From an uncultured Oscillospiraceae bacterium (GTDB taxonomy: Bacteria; Bacillota; Clostridia; Oscillospirales; Oscillospiraceae): 6,422 nucleotides of DNA. Shown here piece after piece: positions 1 to 5,296 of this stretch (position 1 is its first letter; the number at the start of each line of letters is the position of its first letter). The position numbers and the translations under genes are program-made. The stretch lies in the NCBI GenBank assembly GCA_934546685.1, contig CAKTEB010000104.1, positions 1-6,422 of the forward strand, written 5' to 3'. Under the pieces are notes generated by a model, which worked only from the letters and a program-made list of their open reading frames with translations, did not search any database and was not told the DNA's origin.

Positions 1-62
1 GGACTCGAACCCCCAACCCTCGGAACCGGAATCCGATGCTCTATCCATTGAGCCACTGGCGC
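1..62 (-). tRNA. tRNA-Arg (anticodon CCG), 3' end cut by window edge
   Basis: Read on the - strand from base 62, the sequence folds as a tRNA. It has the acceptor 5' strand GCGCCAG, then T8 and G9, and a D arm GCTC/GAGC around AATGGATA. The anticodon stem TCGGA/TCCGA holds the loop TTCCGGT. A 5-nt variable loop follows, then a T arm with stem GGGGG and loop TTCGAGT. The loop gives anticodon CCG, which reads the arginine codon CGG. The end of the T stem and the 3' acceptor strand lie left of the window. The fold is complete apart from that cut, so identity is secure. Confidence 0.95.
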
Positions 63-82
63 ATATCTTTTTTGCAGAAGTT

Positions 83-110
83 ATTATAGCACAAATCAAG
101 GAAAATGCAA
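83..110 (-). promoter_or_regulatory. Promoter of the tRNA-Arg gene
   Basis: On the - strand a perfect -10 TATAAT (83-88) lies 16 bases downstream of TTGCAT (105-110). The predicted transcription start is near base 76, about 14 bases before the tRNA 5' end. The -35 matches the TTGACA consensus only in its TTG. Confidence 0.65.
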
Positions 111-141
111 GAGCGAATTTTGTAAAACGGCGAAATCCCCG

Positions 142-639
142 TCATTTTTTCACGCCGCAGCTGATTCCGGCAATGGATTCGTCGTTCTTCACCCACTCCT
201 CCACATCCACCACCGTGTACTCCGTGGGGGTATTACGGATGATGACCTTCTCGATGCCCGCGTTGATAATATTCCGGCGGCACATGGAGCAGGATGTGGT
301 ATCCCGGAGCAGTTCCCCGGTGGAAGCGTCTCTTCCGCAGAGGTACAATGTCGCCCCGATGCACTCCCGGCGGGAGGCGGAGATAATGGCGTTGGCCTCG
401 GCGTGGACAGACCGGCAGAGCTCATAGCGCTCGCCGCTGGGGATCGCCAGCTGTTCCCGGACGCAGTACCCCAGCTCGTCGCAGTTGATGCGGCCCCTGG
501 GCGCGCCGTTGTAGCCGGTGGCGATGATCTCGTCGTTGCGGACGATAATCGCGCCGTAGTGCCTGCGGCGGCAGGTGGAGCGCTCCAGCACGGTCTGGGC
601 GATATCGAGATAGTAGTTGGTCTTGTCAATGCGTTCCAT
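142..639 (-). CDS. dCMP deaminase family protein (ComEB-like cytidine/deoxycytidylate deaminase)
   Basis: This 165-residue zinc-dependent deaminase is of the kind that converts dCMP to dUMP, feeding dTMP synthesis in the cytoplasm. The catalytic zinc motif is visible as H79-A-E81 (His ligand plus general-acid Glu) and C117-x-x-C120 followed by RRNIINAGI, as in ComEB/dCMP deaminases. The N-terminal part has the family signature GAIIVRNDEIIATGYNGAPRG (residues about 29-49). Extra cysteines at 23, 53, 59 and 75 could form a second, structural metal site, as known in some phage and bacterial dCMP deaminases (inference). The usual PCxxC motif is SCxxC here. A GGGAGG ribosome binding site (646-651) sits 6 bases before the ATG. 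The gene has its own promoter and is divergent from the small membrane gene. Substrate could be another free or nucleotide cytidine, but dCMP is most likely. Confidence 0.9.
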   Translation of the reverse strand: MERIDKTNYYLDIAQTVLERSTCRRRHYGAIIVRNDEIIATGYNGAPRGRINCDELGYCVREQLAIPSGERYELCRSVHAEANAIISASRRECIGATLYLCGRDASTGELLRDTTSCSMCRRNIINAGIEKVIIRNTPTEYTVVDVEEWVKNDESIAGISCGVKK

Positions 640-668
640 AAGGCGCCTCCCGGATGAATTCTAAGCTC

Positions 669-697
669 ATTATACTGATTTTTACGGAAAGCTGCAA
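669..697 (-). promoter_or_regulatory. Promoter of the dCMP deaminase gene
   Basis: On the - strand TTGCAG (692-697) is followed after exactly 17 bases by a perfect TATAAT (669-674). The predicted start is near base 662, leaving a leader of about 20 bases that contains the GGGAGG site. Confidence 0.7.
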
Positions 698-723
698 GTA
701 TTTTTCGAGATCTGGACGAAATA

Positions 724-752
724 TTGCAGAGCGGCGGCGGATGTGGTAGAAT
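724..752 (+). promoter_or_regulatory. Promoter of the small membrane protein gene
   Basis: TTGCAG (724-729) and TAGAAT (747-752) are separated by 17 bases, and the -10 is extended (TGG immediately before it). The predicted start is near base 759, just before the AAAGGGGGGAG ribosome binding site. It is arranged back to back with the dCMP deaminase promoter. Confidence 0.65.
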
Positions 753-776
753 AGCGGAGTAAAGGGGGGAGTCGCC

Positions 777-1040
777 ATGGAGGACAGAGTGTTAATGATC
801 GCGCTGGGGATACTGCTGGTGCTGGCAGCCTGCCTAAAGCCCAAGCTGGAGGAGAAAAAGGGCACGCCCTGGCCCCTCGCCTGGCGGGTACAGGTTATGG
901 TCTTCCCAGTCCTCTACCTGGTCGCCCTGGCGCTCTACTGCCTGAACGTTGCGGATCTCATCATCCCCGCCATTCTGCTGGGCATATTGGAGGAAATCAT
1001 TTTCTTTGGGGTGCGGAAGCGCCAACAGAACAAGAAATAG
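777..1040 (+). CDS. Small hypothetical membrane protein, about three transmembrane helices
   Basis: This 87-residue protein belongs to no family I recognise. Hydrophobic stretches lie at about residues 5-20, 40-56 and 59-79, separated by a charged loop (KPKLEEKKG, 21-29). The tail is very basic (RKRQQNKK), fitting an integral membrane protein with a cytoplasmic C-terminus. An acidic pair E72-E73 lies inside the last hydrophobic segment. The first segment ends in LAAC19, which resembles a lipobox. However, the n-region has only one Arg next to acidic residues and more hydrophobic segments follow, so a lipoprotein is less likely. The start is supported by a GGGGGGAG ribosome binding site 5 bases upstream and a good promoter, and a hairpin terminator follows the stop directly. 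It appears to be a single-gene transcript. Confidence 0.75.
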   Translation: MEDRVLMIALGILLVLAACLKPKLEEKKGTPWPLAWRVQVMVFPVLYLVALALYCLNVADLIIPAILLGILEEIIFFGVRKRQQNKK

Positions 1041-1041
1041 C

Positions 1042-1078
1042 AAAACGCAGCCAGTCCAATTCGGATCGGCTGCTTTTT
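1042..1078. terminator. Bidirectional intrinsic terminator between convergent genes
   Basis: The stem GCAGCC (1047-1052) pairs with GGCTGC (1068-1073), with an inner TCC/GGA pairing around AATTC. It is flanked by AAAA (1042-1045) on the left and TTTTT (1074-1078) on the right. It ends the small membrane gene on the + strand, 1 base after the stop. In the other direction it probably ends the regulator gene; the T tract there is shorter and offset by one base. Confidence 0.8.
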
Positions 1079-1099
1079 GCGGGCTCTGTTATTTTGAAC

Positions 1100-1720
1100 C
1101 TATACCCTCCGATACCGTCCCTTCCCGACCTTCACCAGCACCCCCTCCTCACAGCACCTTCGCAGCACCCGTTGGAGCTGCCGCTGGCTGCAATGAAGCA
1201 GTGCGGCGGTCTGCCCGATGTTCGCGAGCACTCCCTCCGGGCACCGGAGCTCCATGAGCCGCAGCAGCCGCGCCTCCAGGGGATCGTTCCGGGCCTCGTC
1301 GTTGGTGGAGGCCTCCAGCTTCTCCGCCAGGGAGGACAGGAGAAAATGGAGGAACGGCACATCCTGCTCCAATTTCGCCCGGTAGCGGCCCAGGGGCAGC
1401 CCCAGGGTCAGCACGTCCGTAGATGCCTGGGCCCAGAAGGACGGATGCTTGTCGGTGACGAATTCCACGTCTCCCAGCATGGAAAAACGGTCATCGGAGG
1501 TCAGAAGGTATTCGCTGCCGTCGCTGCGGATGGAGCGGATGCTCACGGTGCCCCGCACCAGAAACAGCAGCCAGCGGGTCTCCTGATTGGGGGAGGTCAG
1601 AAACTCCCCAGCCTGAAATTCCAGCAGGGAAAACGTCAGATCCTGCGTGGCGAACAGCGCCGGGATCCGGTGCCGCTCCAGCAGCGATTTTAGCCGCGCG
1701 GGATCCTTTATGGTACGCAT
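1100..1720 (-). CDS. Crp/Fnr superfamily transcriptional regulator, YeiL-like
   Basis: This 206-residue regulator has an N-terminal cyclic-nucleotide-binding-type beta barrel (about 22-110), a long dimerisation helix (about 112-140) and a C-terminal winged helix-turn-helix (about 148-206). The recognition helix is near CSQRQLQRVL (177-186). The stretch WLLFLVRG (50-57) and the run through LGDVEFV, LPLGRY and PFL resemble E. coli YeiL (recalled, not searched). The phosphate-binding cassette is not canonical. After LGDVE (82-86) the segment reads SFWAQA, with no Arg-Ser/Thr pair as in CRP, so cAMP binding is unlikely (inference). The open frame extends to 1771, but that start would lie beyond the operator and promoter. 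Adjacent ATGs occur at 1723 and 1720; AGGAGG lies 4 and 7 bases before them, favouring 1720. The gene is divergent from the MATE gene, which it probably controls, and may control itself. Confidence 0.88.
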   Translation of the reverse strand: MRTIKDPARLKSLLERHRIPALFATQDLTFSLLEFQAGEFLTSPNQETRWLLFLVRGTVSIRSIRSDGSEYLLTSDDRFSMLGDVEFVTDKHPSFWAQASTDVLTLGLPLGRYRAKLEQDVPFLHFLLSSLAEKLEASTNDEARNDPLEARLLRLMELRCPEGVLANIGQTAALLHCSQRQLQRVLRRCCEEGVLVKVGKGRYRRV

Positions 1721-1727
1721 CATTACC

Positions 1728-1733
1728 CCTCCT
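1728..1733 (-). promoter_or_regulatory. Ribosome binding site that fixes the regulator start
   Basis: AGGAGG on the - strand lies 7 bases before the ATG at 1720 and 4 bases before the ATG at 1723. No such site precedes the longer in-frame ATG at 1771. It lies only 2-3 bases inside the predicted 5' end (about 1736), so the leader is very short. Confidence 0.75.
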
Positions 1734-1742
1734 TTTGCCTCT

Positions 1743-1771
1743 ATTGTGACATATGTCACAACAAAATGCAA
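1743..1771 (-). promoter_or_regulatory. Probable regulator promoter, overlapped by the operator
   Basis: On the - strand TTGCAT (1766-1771) and CACAAT (1743-1748, 4 of 6 to consensus) are separated by 17 bases. The palindromic operator (1744-1761) fills the spacer and covers five bases of the -10, so a bound regulator would block this promoter. The weak -10 keeps confidence modest. Confidence 0.45.
1744..1761. promoter_or_regulatory. Perfect 18-bp palindromic operator, CRP-type consensus
   Basis: TTGTGACATATGTCACAA is its own reverse complement over all 18 bases and contains TGTGA-N6-TCACA, the classic CRP-family site. It lies between the divergent Crp/Fnr-type regulator and the MATE gene. 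Its centre (1752/1753) is 41.5 bases upstream of the start predicted from the MATE -10 element, the class II activator position. It also overlaps the regulator's own likely -10. The symmetry is seen directly; the binding partner is inferred from position. Confidence 0.85.
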
Positions 1772-1778
1772 GGATTTA

Positions 1779-1787
1779 TGCTAGAAT
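1779..1787 (+). promoter_or_regulatory. MATE gene promoter, extended -10 with no recognisable -35
   Basis: TGCTAGAAT is an extended -10 (TGn plus TAGAAT, 1782-1787). The bases at the -35 position (about 1759-1764) read CAACAA, which is no match to TTGACA. The operator ends there instead, as expected of an activator-dependent promoter. The predicted start is near base 1794. Confidence 0.6.
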
Positions 1788-1806
1788 CATTCCAGAAATC
1801 AAAGCT

Positions 1807-1814
1807 GGAAAGGA
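1807..1814 (+). promoter_or_regulatory. Ribosome binding site that fixes the MATE start
   Basis: GGAAAGGA ends 10 bases before the ATG at 1825. The earlier in-frame ATG at 1753 has no Shine-Dalgarno sequence, lies in the centre of the operator and is upstream of the predicted transcription start. Confidence 0.6.
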
Positions 1815-1824
1815 ACTAGAATTC

Positions 1825-3147
1825 ATGGAACAGGAACTTTTCGCCCGGGCGCCCATTCCCCGGGCCTATTTCAAGCTGGCGCTGCCGGTGGTCATGGGTA
1901 TGCTGGTGTCGCTGGTGTACAACATGGTGGACACCTGGTTCATCGCCCAGACCCAGGACACGGCCCTGGTGGCGGGGGTGAGCCTCTGCGCGCCGATTTT
2001 TACACTGATGGTGGCCATGGGCGATATCTTTGGCCTGGGCGGCAGCTCGCTGATCTCGCGGCTTCTGGGCCAGGGACAGAAAGACCGGGTGAAGCACGTC
2101 AGCGCCTTCTGCTGCTATGGGGCGATCCTCTGGGGCGTGCTGGTGGCGATCCTGATGCTGCTGTTCCGGGGGCCCATTCTGGGGCTGCTGGGGGCCAAGG
2201 AGGACACCATGGACAGCGCTGTGGCCTATTACAGCTACCTGGCCCTGGGCGCTCCGGCCATTATCTTCACCTTGGTGCCCAGCAACATCCTCCGCACCGA
2301 GGGCCTGGCCATGGCCTCCATGGCGGGCTCCGTGGTTGGTGCTCTGGTGAACATTGTGCTGGATCCCATCTTCATCTTCCTGCTCAGCATGGGGGCAGGC
2401 GGCGCGGCCCTGGCCACGGTGCTCAGCAATGTGGTGTCTTCGGCGCTGTTTATCCTCCTGCTTCTCAAAAAAAGCCAAAATCTCTCCCTGCGGCCCCGGG
2501 ATGTGGGCGTCCAGGGGGGAGAGCTCCGGGAAATCCTGACCATCGGTCTGCCCGCCTCCATCACCAACCTCACCCAGAGCTTTGCCATGACCCTTACCAA
2601 TCGCTTTCTGCTGCCCTACGGTACCGAGCAGGTGGCGGCCCTGGGCATCGCACTGAAGGTCAACATGATCGTGATGCTCATTATGGTGGGCTTCGCCTTC
2701 GGGGCCCAGCCTCTGCTGGGCTATAACTACGGCGCGGGAGATCGAGAGCGGCTCCGGGGGATCCTCCGGTTCGATGTGCTGGTGGAGCTGTGCTTCTCCC
2801 TGGTCATGACCGTGATCTTTCTGGTTGGCGCGCCCTGGATCATCCGCTGTTTTATGCAGGATCCGGCGGTGGTGCAGGCCGGCGGAAGCATCCTCCGGTG
2901 CATGGTGGTGACCATGCCGCTGATGGGCGTGATTTTGGTGTGCACCACCCTGTTCCAGGCGGCGGGGAAGGCCATGCCCGCGTTCCTGCTGTCCATCAGC
3001 CGTCAGGGCGTGGCGCTGCTGGTGTGCATGGTGATCCTGTCCGCGGCCTTTGGGCGCTGGGGCGTGCTCTTGGCCCAGGCGGTGGCAGACGTGGTCTCTG
3101 TGATCCTGGCCCTGGTGCTGCTAAGGCGCTCTAAGATCTTCCATTAA
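1825..3147 (+). CDS. MATE family efflux transporter (MepA-like multidrug/cation exporter)
   Basis: This 440-residue polytopic inner-membrane antiporter is of the multidrug and toxic compound extrusion family, which exports organic cations in exchange for Na+ or H+. The first helix carries NMVDTWFI with Asp36, the conserved TM1 acid of bacterial MATE pumps. GGSSLISRLLGQG (72-84) follows helix 2. The second half repeats the architecture, with QPLLGYNYGAG at 295-305, a hallmark of the MepA/DinF-like group. Length fits the usual 440-460 residues and about twelve helices. The open frame starts at 1753, but those extra 24 residues (charged, non-membrane) would be encoded across the operator and promoter, so the ATG at 1825 is chosen. 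It is transcribed alone, ends at a hairpin terminator and is divergent from a Crp/Fnr-type regulator that likely activates it. The substrate cannot be read from sequence. Confidence 0.93.
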   Translation: MEQELFARAPIPRAYFKLALPVVMGMLVSLVYNMVDTWFIAQTQDTALVAGVSLCAPIFTLMVAMGDIFGLGGSSLISRLLGQGQKDRVKHVSAFCCYGAILWGVLVAILMLLFRGPILGLLGAKEDTMDSAVAYYSYLALGAPAIIFTLVPSNILRTEGLAMASMAGSVVGALVNIVLDPIFIFLLSMGAGGAALATVLSNVVSSALFILLLLKKSQNLSLRPRDVGVQGGELREILTIGLPASITNLTQSFAMTLTNRFLLPYGTEQVAALGIALKVNMIVMLIMVGFAFGAQPLLGYNYGAGDRERLRGILRFDVLVELCFSLVMTVIFLVGAPWIIRCFMQDPAVVQAGGSILRCMVVTMPLMGVILVCTTLFQAAGKAMPAFLLSISRQGVALLVCMVILSAAFGRWGVLLAQAVADVVSVILALVLLRRSKIFH

Positions 3148-3151
3148 GCAA

Positions 3152-3183
3152 AAAAATCCGACTGCGAAAGCAGCCGGATTTTT
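3152..3183. terminator. Bidirectional intrinsic terminator between MATE gene and ilvE
   Basis: AAAAATCCG (3152-3160) pairs with CGGATTTTT (3175-3183), and CTGC/GCAG pairs inside around a GAAA tetraloop, with a single A/C mismatch. The A and T runs on both sides make it work in both directions. It starts 4 bases after the MATE stop and lies 17 bases beyond the ilvE stop on the other strand. Confidence 0.9.
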
Positions 3184-3200
3184 GTATATTCGGGAAGAAA

Positions 3201-4268
3201 TCAGCAGATCACATGGCTCCAGCCATAGGGATCCTCGGTACGGCCCCACTGGATGCCGGTGAGGGTATCGTAGAGATCCTGGGCCACAGGGCCGATCTTG
3301 CCGCCGGAGACAATGTAGTTCTTGCCGCCGTAGCTGAGCTCGCCGATGGGGGAGATGACGGCAGCGGTGCCGGAGCCGAAGGCCTCCTCCAGGGAGCCGT
3401 CCTCAGCGGCCTGGATGAGCTCGTCCACGCTGAGCTTCCGCTCCTCTACCTCATAGCCCTTGTCCCGCAGGATCTGCAGGCAGCTCTTCCGGGTGATGCC
3501 GGGGAGGATGGAGCCGTTGAGCTCGGGGGTAACGATCTTGCCGCTGATCTTAAACAGCACGTTCATAGCGCCGACTTCCTCGATGTACTTGCGCTCCACG
3601 CCGTCCAGCCACAGCACCTGGGAGAAGCCCTTCTCCTCGGCGCGCTCACCGGCACGGAGGGAGGCAGCGTAGTTGCCGCCGCACTTGGTAAAGCCGGTGC
3701 CGCCGCGGACAGCGCGGACGTCGTCCTGCTCGATCATGATGTTGACGGGAGCCAGGCCGGTGGCATAGTAGGGGCCCACGGGGCTCAGGATAATGGCGAA
3801 CTGATAGGTATGGGAAGCGTGTACGCCGATGTGGTTATCGGAGGCGAAGATAAAGGGACGGATGTACAGGGAGGTGTTGGGAGCGGAGGGGACCCAATCC
3901 TTCTCCAGGGTCACCAGCTGCTTGACAGCCTCCACGCAGTAGTCCACGTCGATCTCAGGGATGCTCATACGGACGCAGGAGTTGTTCATGCGCTTGAAGT
4001 TCTCCTCGGGCCGGAACAGACGAATCTTGCCCTCAGCGTCACGGTAGGCCTTCATGCCCTCAAAGATCTCCTGGGCATAGTGGAGCACCATGCAGGCGGG
4101 ATCGATCTGGAAGGGAGCGTAGGGGACGATGCGGCCATCGTGCCAGCCCTGCTCGGGATCATAGTTCATCAGGAACATATGGTCGGTCATGATGACGCCG
4201 AAGGGGATATCGGGGCCGGCGGGCTTCTCCTTATAATGAGTGGTCAGAGTCACAGGAATTTTTTCCAT
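3201..4268 (-). CDS. ilvE: Branched-chain amino acid aminotransferase
   Basis: This 355-residue cytoplasmic PLP enzyme (fold type IV, EC 2.6.1.42) interconverts leucine, isoleucine and valine with their 2-oxo acids, using glutamate/2-oxoglutarate. It matches the longer BCAT group. Visible landmarks are QEIFEGMKAYR (66-76), LYIRPFIFASDNHIGV (134-149), the Schiff-base lysine K195 in FTKCGGNYAAS, YIEEVGAMN (228-236) with the conserved Glu, and the phosphate-binding GSILPGITR (about 253-261). All key residues are intact and length is normal. GGAGG (4279-4283) lies 10 bases before the ATG. It has its own extended -10 promoter and only a short leader of about 30 bases, leaving no room for a T-box or attenuator. 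No other ilv or leu genes are adjacent, so it is a stand-alone unit here. Confidence 0.96.
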   Translation of the reverse strand: MEKIPVTLTTHYKEKPAGPDIPFGVIMTDHMFLMNYDPEQGWHDGRIVPYAPFQIDPACMVLHYAQEIFEGMKAYRDAEGKIRLFRPEENFKRMNNSCVRMSIPEIDVDYCVEAVKQLVTLEKDWVPSAPNTSLYIRPFIFASDNHIGVHASHTYQFAIILSPVGPYYATGLAPVNIMIEQDDVRAVRGGTGFTKCGGNYAASLRAGERAEEKGFSQVLWLDGVERKYIEEVGAMNVLFKISGKIVTPELNGSILPGITRKSCLQILRDKGYEVEERKLSVDELIQAAEDGSLEEAFGSGTAAVISPIGELSYGGKNYIVSGGKIGPVAQDLYDTLTGIQWGRTEDPYGWSHVIC

Positions 4269-4305
4269 TTTATTTCAACCTCCATGAGATGGATTTACTT
4301 CTACT

Positions 4306-4334
4306 ATTATACCAACCTGGATTTGCCCCCGCAA
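4306..4334 (-). promoter_or_regulatory. ilvE promoter
   Basis: On the - strand TTGCGG (4329-4334), a 17-base spacer and TATAAT (4306-4311) with an extended TGG just before it. The predicted start is near base 4299, giving a leader of about 31 bases. Confidence 0.7.
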
Positions 4335-4407
4335 TAGAAAATTCCACAGTATTGTGCGATTTTCGGCGAAAAAAACCAGCAATGTGATGATTTAATGGGC
4401 GAAAGCG

Positions 4408-4449
4408 AAAAAAACACGGCCAGCGGAGATCAAAGCTCCGCTGGCCGTG
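4408..4449 (-). terminator. Strong intrinsic terminator of the purL-MBL-SDR operon
   Basis: CACGGCCAGCGGAG (4415-4428) and CTCCGCTGGCCGTG (4436-4449) form a perfect 14-bp stem with a 7-base loop. On the - strand it is followed by seven T (complement of 4408-4414). It lies 22 bases beyond the SDR stop codon. Confidence 0.95.
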
Positions 4450-4471
4450 GAAGTATGCGTGTGAATGCGGA

Positions 4472-5281
4472 TCAGTAGCCCACCGCGGAGGAGCCGCCGT
4501 CGATGACGATGGTTTGGCCGGTGGTGTTCTCGCTGTACTCGCTGAGCAGATAGGCAGCCATGCCCGCGATCTCCTCAGGATCGGACAGGCGGCCGGAGGG
4601 AACGCCGGTGGTGGGGCCGCCAGGGCCGGGGCCAGGTGCGCCGGGGCCGCCGGGGCCGGGCTTCTGCCCCTCCTTGGGGATGTGGACGCCAGCGCCGCCG
4701 GAGAGCACGCCGCCGGGGGCAATGGCATTGACCCGGATCCGGTTGGAGGCCCATTCCACAGCGGCCTGCATGGAGACCGCCACCACCGCGCCCTTGCTGG
4801 CGGAATACTGGGCGGAGCACATGGGCGGGGTCATGCCGCGGATACCGGCCATGGAGGCGATATTCACGATGGCGCCGAAGTTCTGGGGGATCATGGACTG
4901 CTTCACGCACTGCTGCATCATGAAGAACAGGCCCTTGGCGTTGGTGTTCATGACCCGATCCCACTCGGCGGGAGTCAGCTCCACGCCGGGACCGCCGGCC
5001 ATGATGCCAGCCGCCTGAATGAGGAAGCGGATCTCACCCAGCTCACTGCGGATCTTCTCCACGACCCCGGGGATGGCCTCCACGTCGGAGACGTCCAGGG
5101 CGTAGGCGTGGACATCGCCGCTGTCCTTCAGCATATCGGCGGCCATCTGGATCTTCTGGGCGTTGCGGCCGATCATGGCCACCTTGGCGCCGCTCTCCGC
5201 CATGACCTTGGCGCAGGTGAAGCCGATGCCGGAGCCCGCGCCGGTGACGACGCAGACCTGATTGTCGAAACGAATGTTCAT
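4472..5281 (-). CDS. Short-chain dehydrogenase/reductase (SDR) with a Gly/Pro-rich lid insertion
   Basis: This 269-residue classical SDR is an NAD(P)-dependent oxidoreductase with a Rossmann fold; the substrate is unknown. The cofactor motif TGAGSGIG is at 13-20, and G38-R39 after the second strand favours NADP(H) (inference). D63 (LDVSD) contacts adenine in the family. The usual NNAG motif reads QAAG (89-92). The catalytic tetrad is complete: N114, S143, Y159 and K163, in YSASK. The C-terminal GRLSDPEEIA and IDGG motifs are present. Between PGGV (189-192) and GRL (230-232), where the substrate-binding lid normally lies, residues about 207-228 are mostly Gly and Pro. GGAGGT (5288-5293) lies 6 bases before the ATG. 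It is the last gene of the operon, 15 bases after the MBL gene. A FabG-like ketoreductase is one possibility, but nothing points to lipid synthesis. Confidence 0.92.
   Translation of the reverse strand: MNIRFDNQVCVVTGAGSGIGFTCAKVMAESGAKVAMIGRNAQKIQMAADMLKDSGDVHAYALDVSDVEAIPGVVEKIRSELGEIRFLIQAAGIMAGGPGVELTPAEWDRVMNTNAKGLFFMMQQCVKQSMIPQNFGAIVNIASMAGIRGMTPPMCSAQYSASKGAVVAVSMQAAVEWASNRIRVNAIAPGGVLSGGAGVHIPKEGQKPGPGGPGAPGPGPGGPTTGVPSGRLSDPEEIAGMAAYLLSEYSENTTGQTIVIDGGSSAVGY
4598..4663 (-). repeat. GC-only low-complexity tract coding for a Gly/Pro-rich insertion in the SDR
   Basis: On the + strand this stretch is built almost only of G and C, with repeated GGGGCC units, including GGGGCCGCC twice (from 4613 and from 4643) and further GGGGCCG copies. 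It encodes SDR residues 207-228. The Gly and Pro run includes three collagen-like G-X-Y triplets (211-219) and then falls out of register. It looks like a replication-slippage expansion that stayed in frame. Confidence 0.6.
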
Positions 5282-5296
5282 AGTATTACCTCCAGT

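Noticed and set aside
127..142. Possible terminator after the dCMP deaminase gene (ACGG/CCGT followed by TTTTA on the - strand)
   Set aside because: The stem is only 4 bp and includes a base of the stop codon; too weak to call. The gene may read through into the tRNA.
822..833. Lipobox-like LAAC19 in the small membrane protein
   Set aside because: The N-terminus (MEDR) is a poor signal-peptide n-region and two further hydrophobic helices follow, so a multi-pass membrane protein fits better.
1094..1693. A 199-codon open frame on the + strand opposite the regulator
   Set aside because: Gln/Gly/Arg-rich product without a recognisable domain; the opposite strand has a clear Crp/Fnr protein with promoter and ribosome binding site.
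4269..4305. T-box or leucine-type attenuator before ilvE
   Set aside because: The predicted leader is only about 30 bases and shows no hairpin or T-box element.
3213..4337. A 374-codon open frame on the + strand opposite ilvE
   Set aside because: It mirrors the intact, strongly conserved ilvE gene. Its product is Gly/Ala/Leu/His-rich with no domain, which is typical of antisense frames in GC-rich DNA.
4366..4415. 11-base direct repeat GCGAAAAAAAC at 4366-4376 and 4405-4415, possibly a second terminator
   Set aside because: Only the second copy is attached to a real stem (the operon terminator). The first has no stable hairpin beside it, so it is probably chance in A-rich intergenic DNA.
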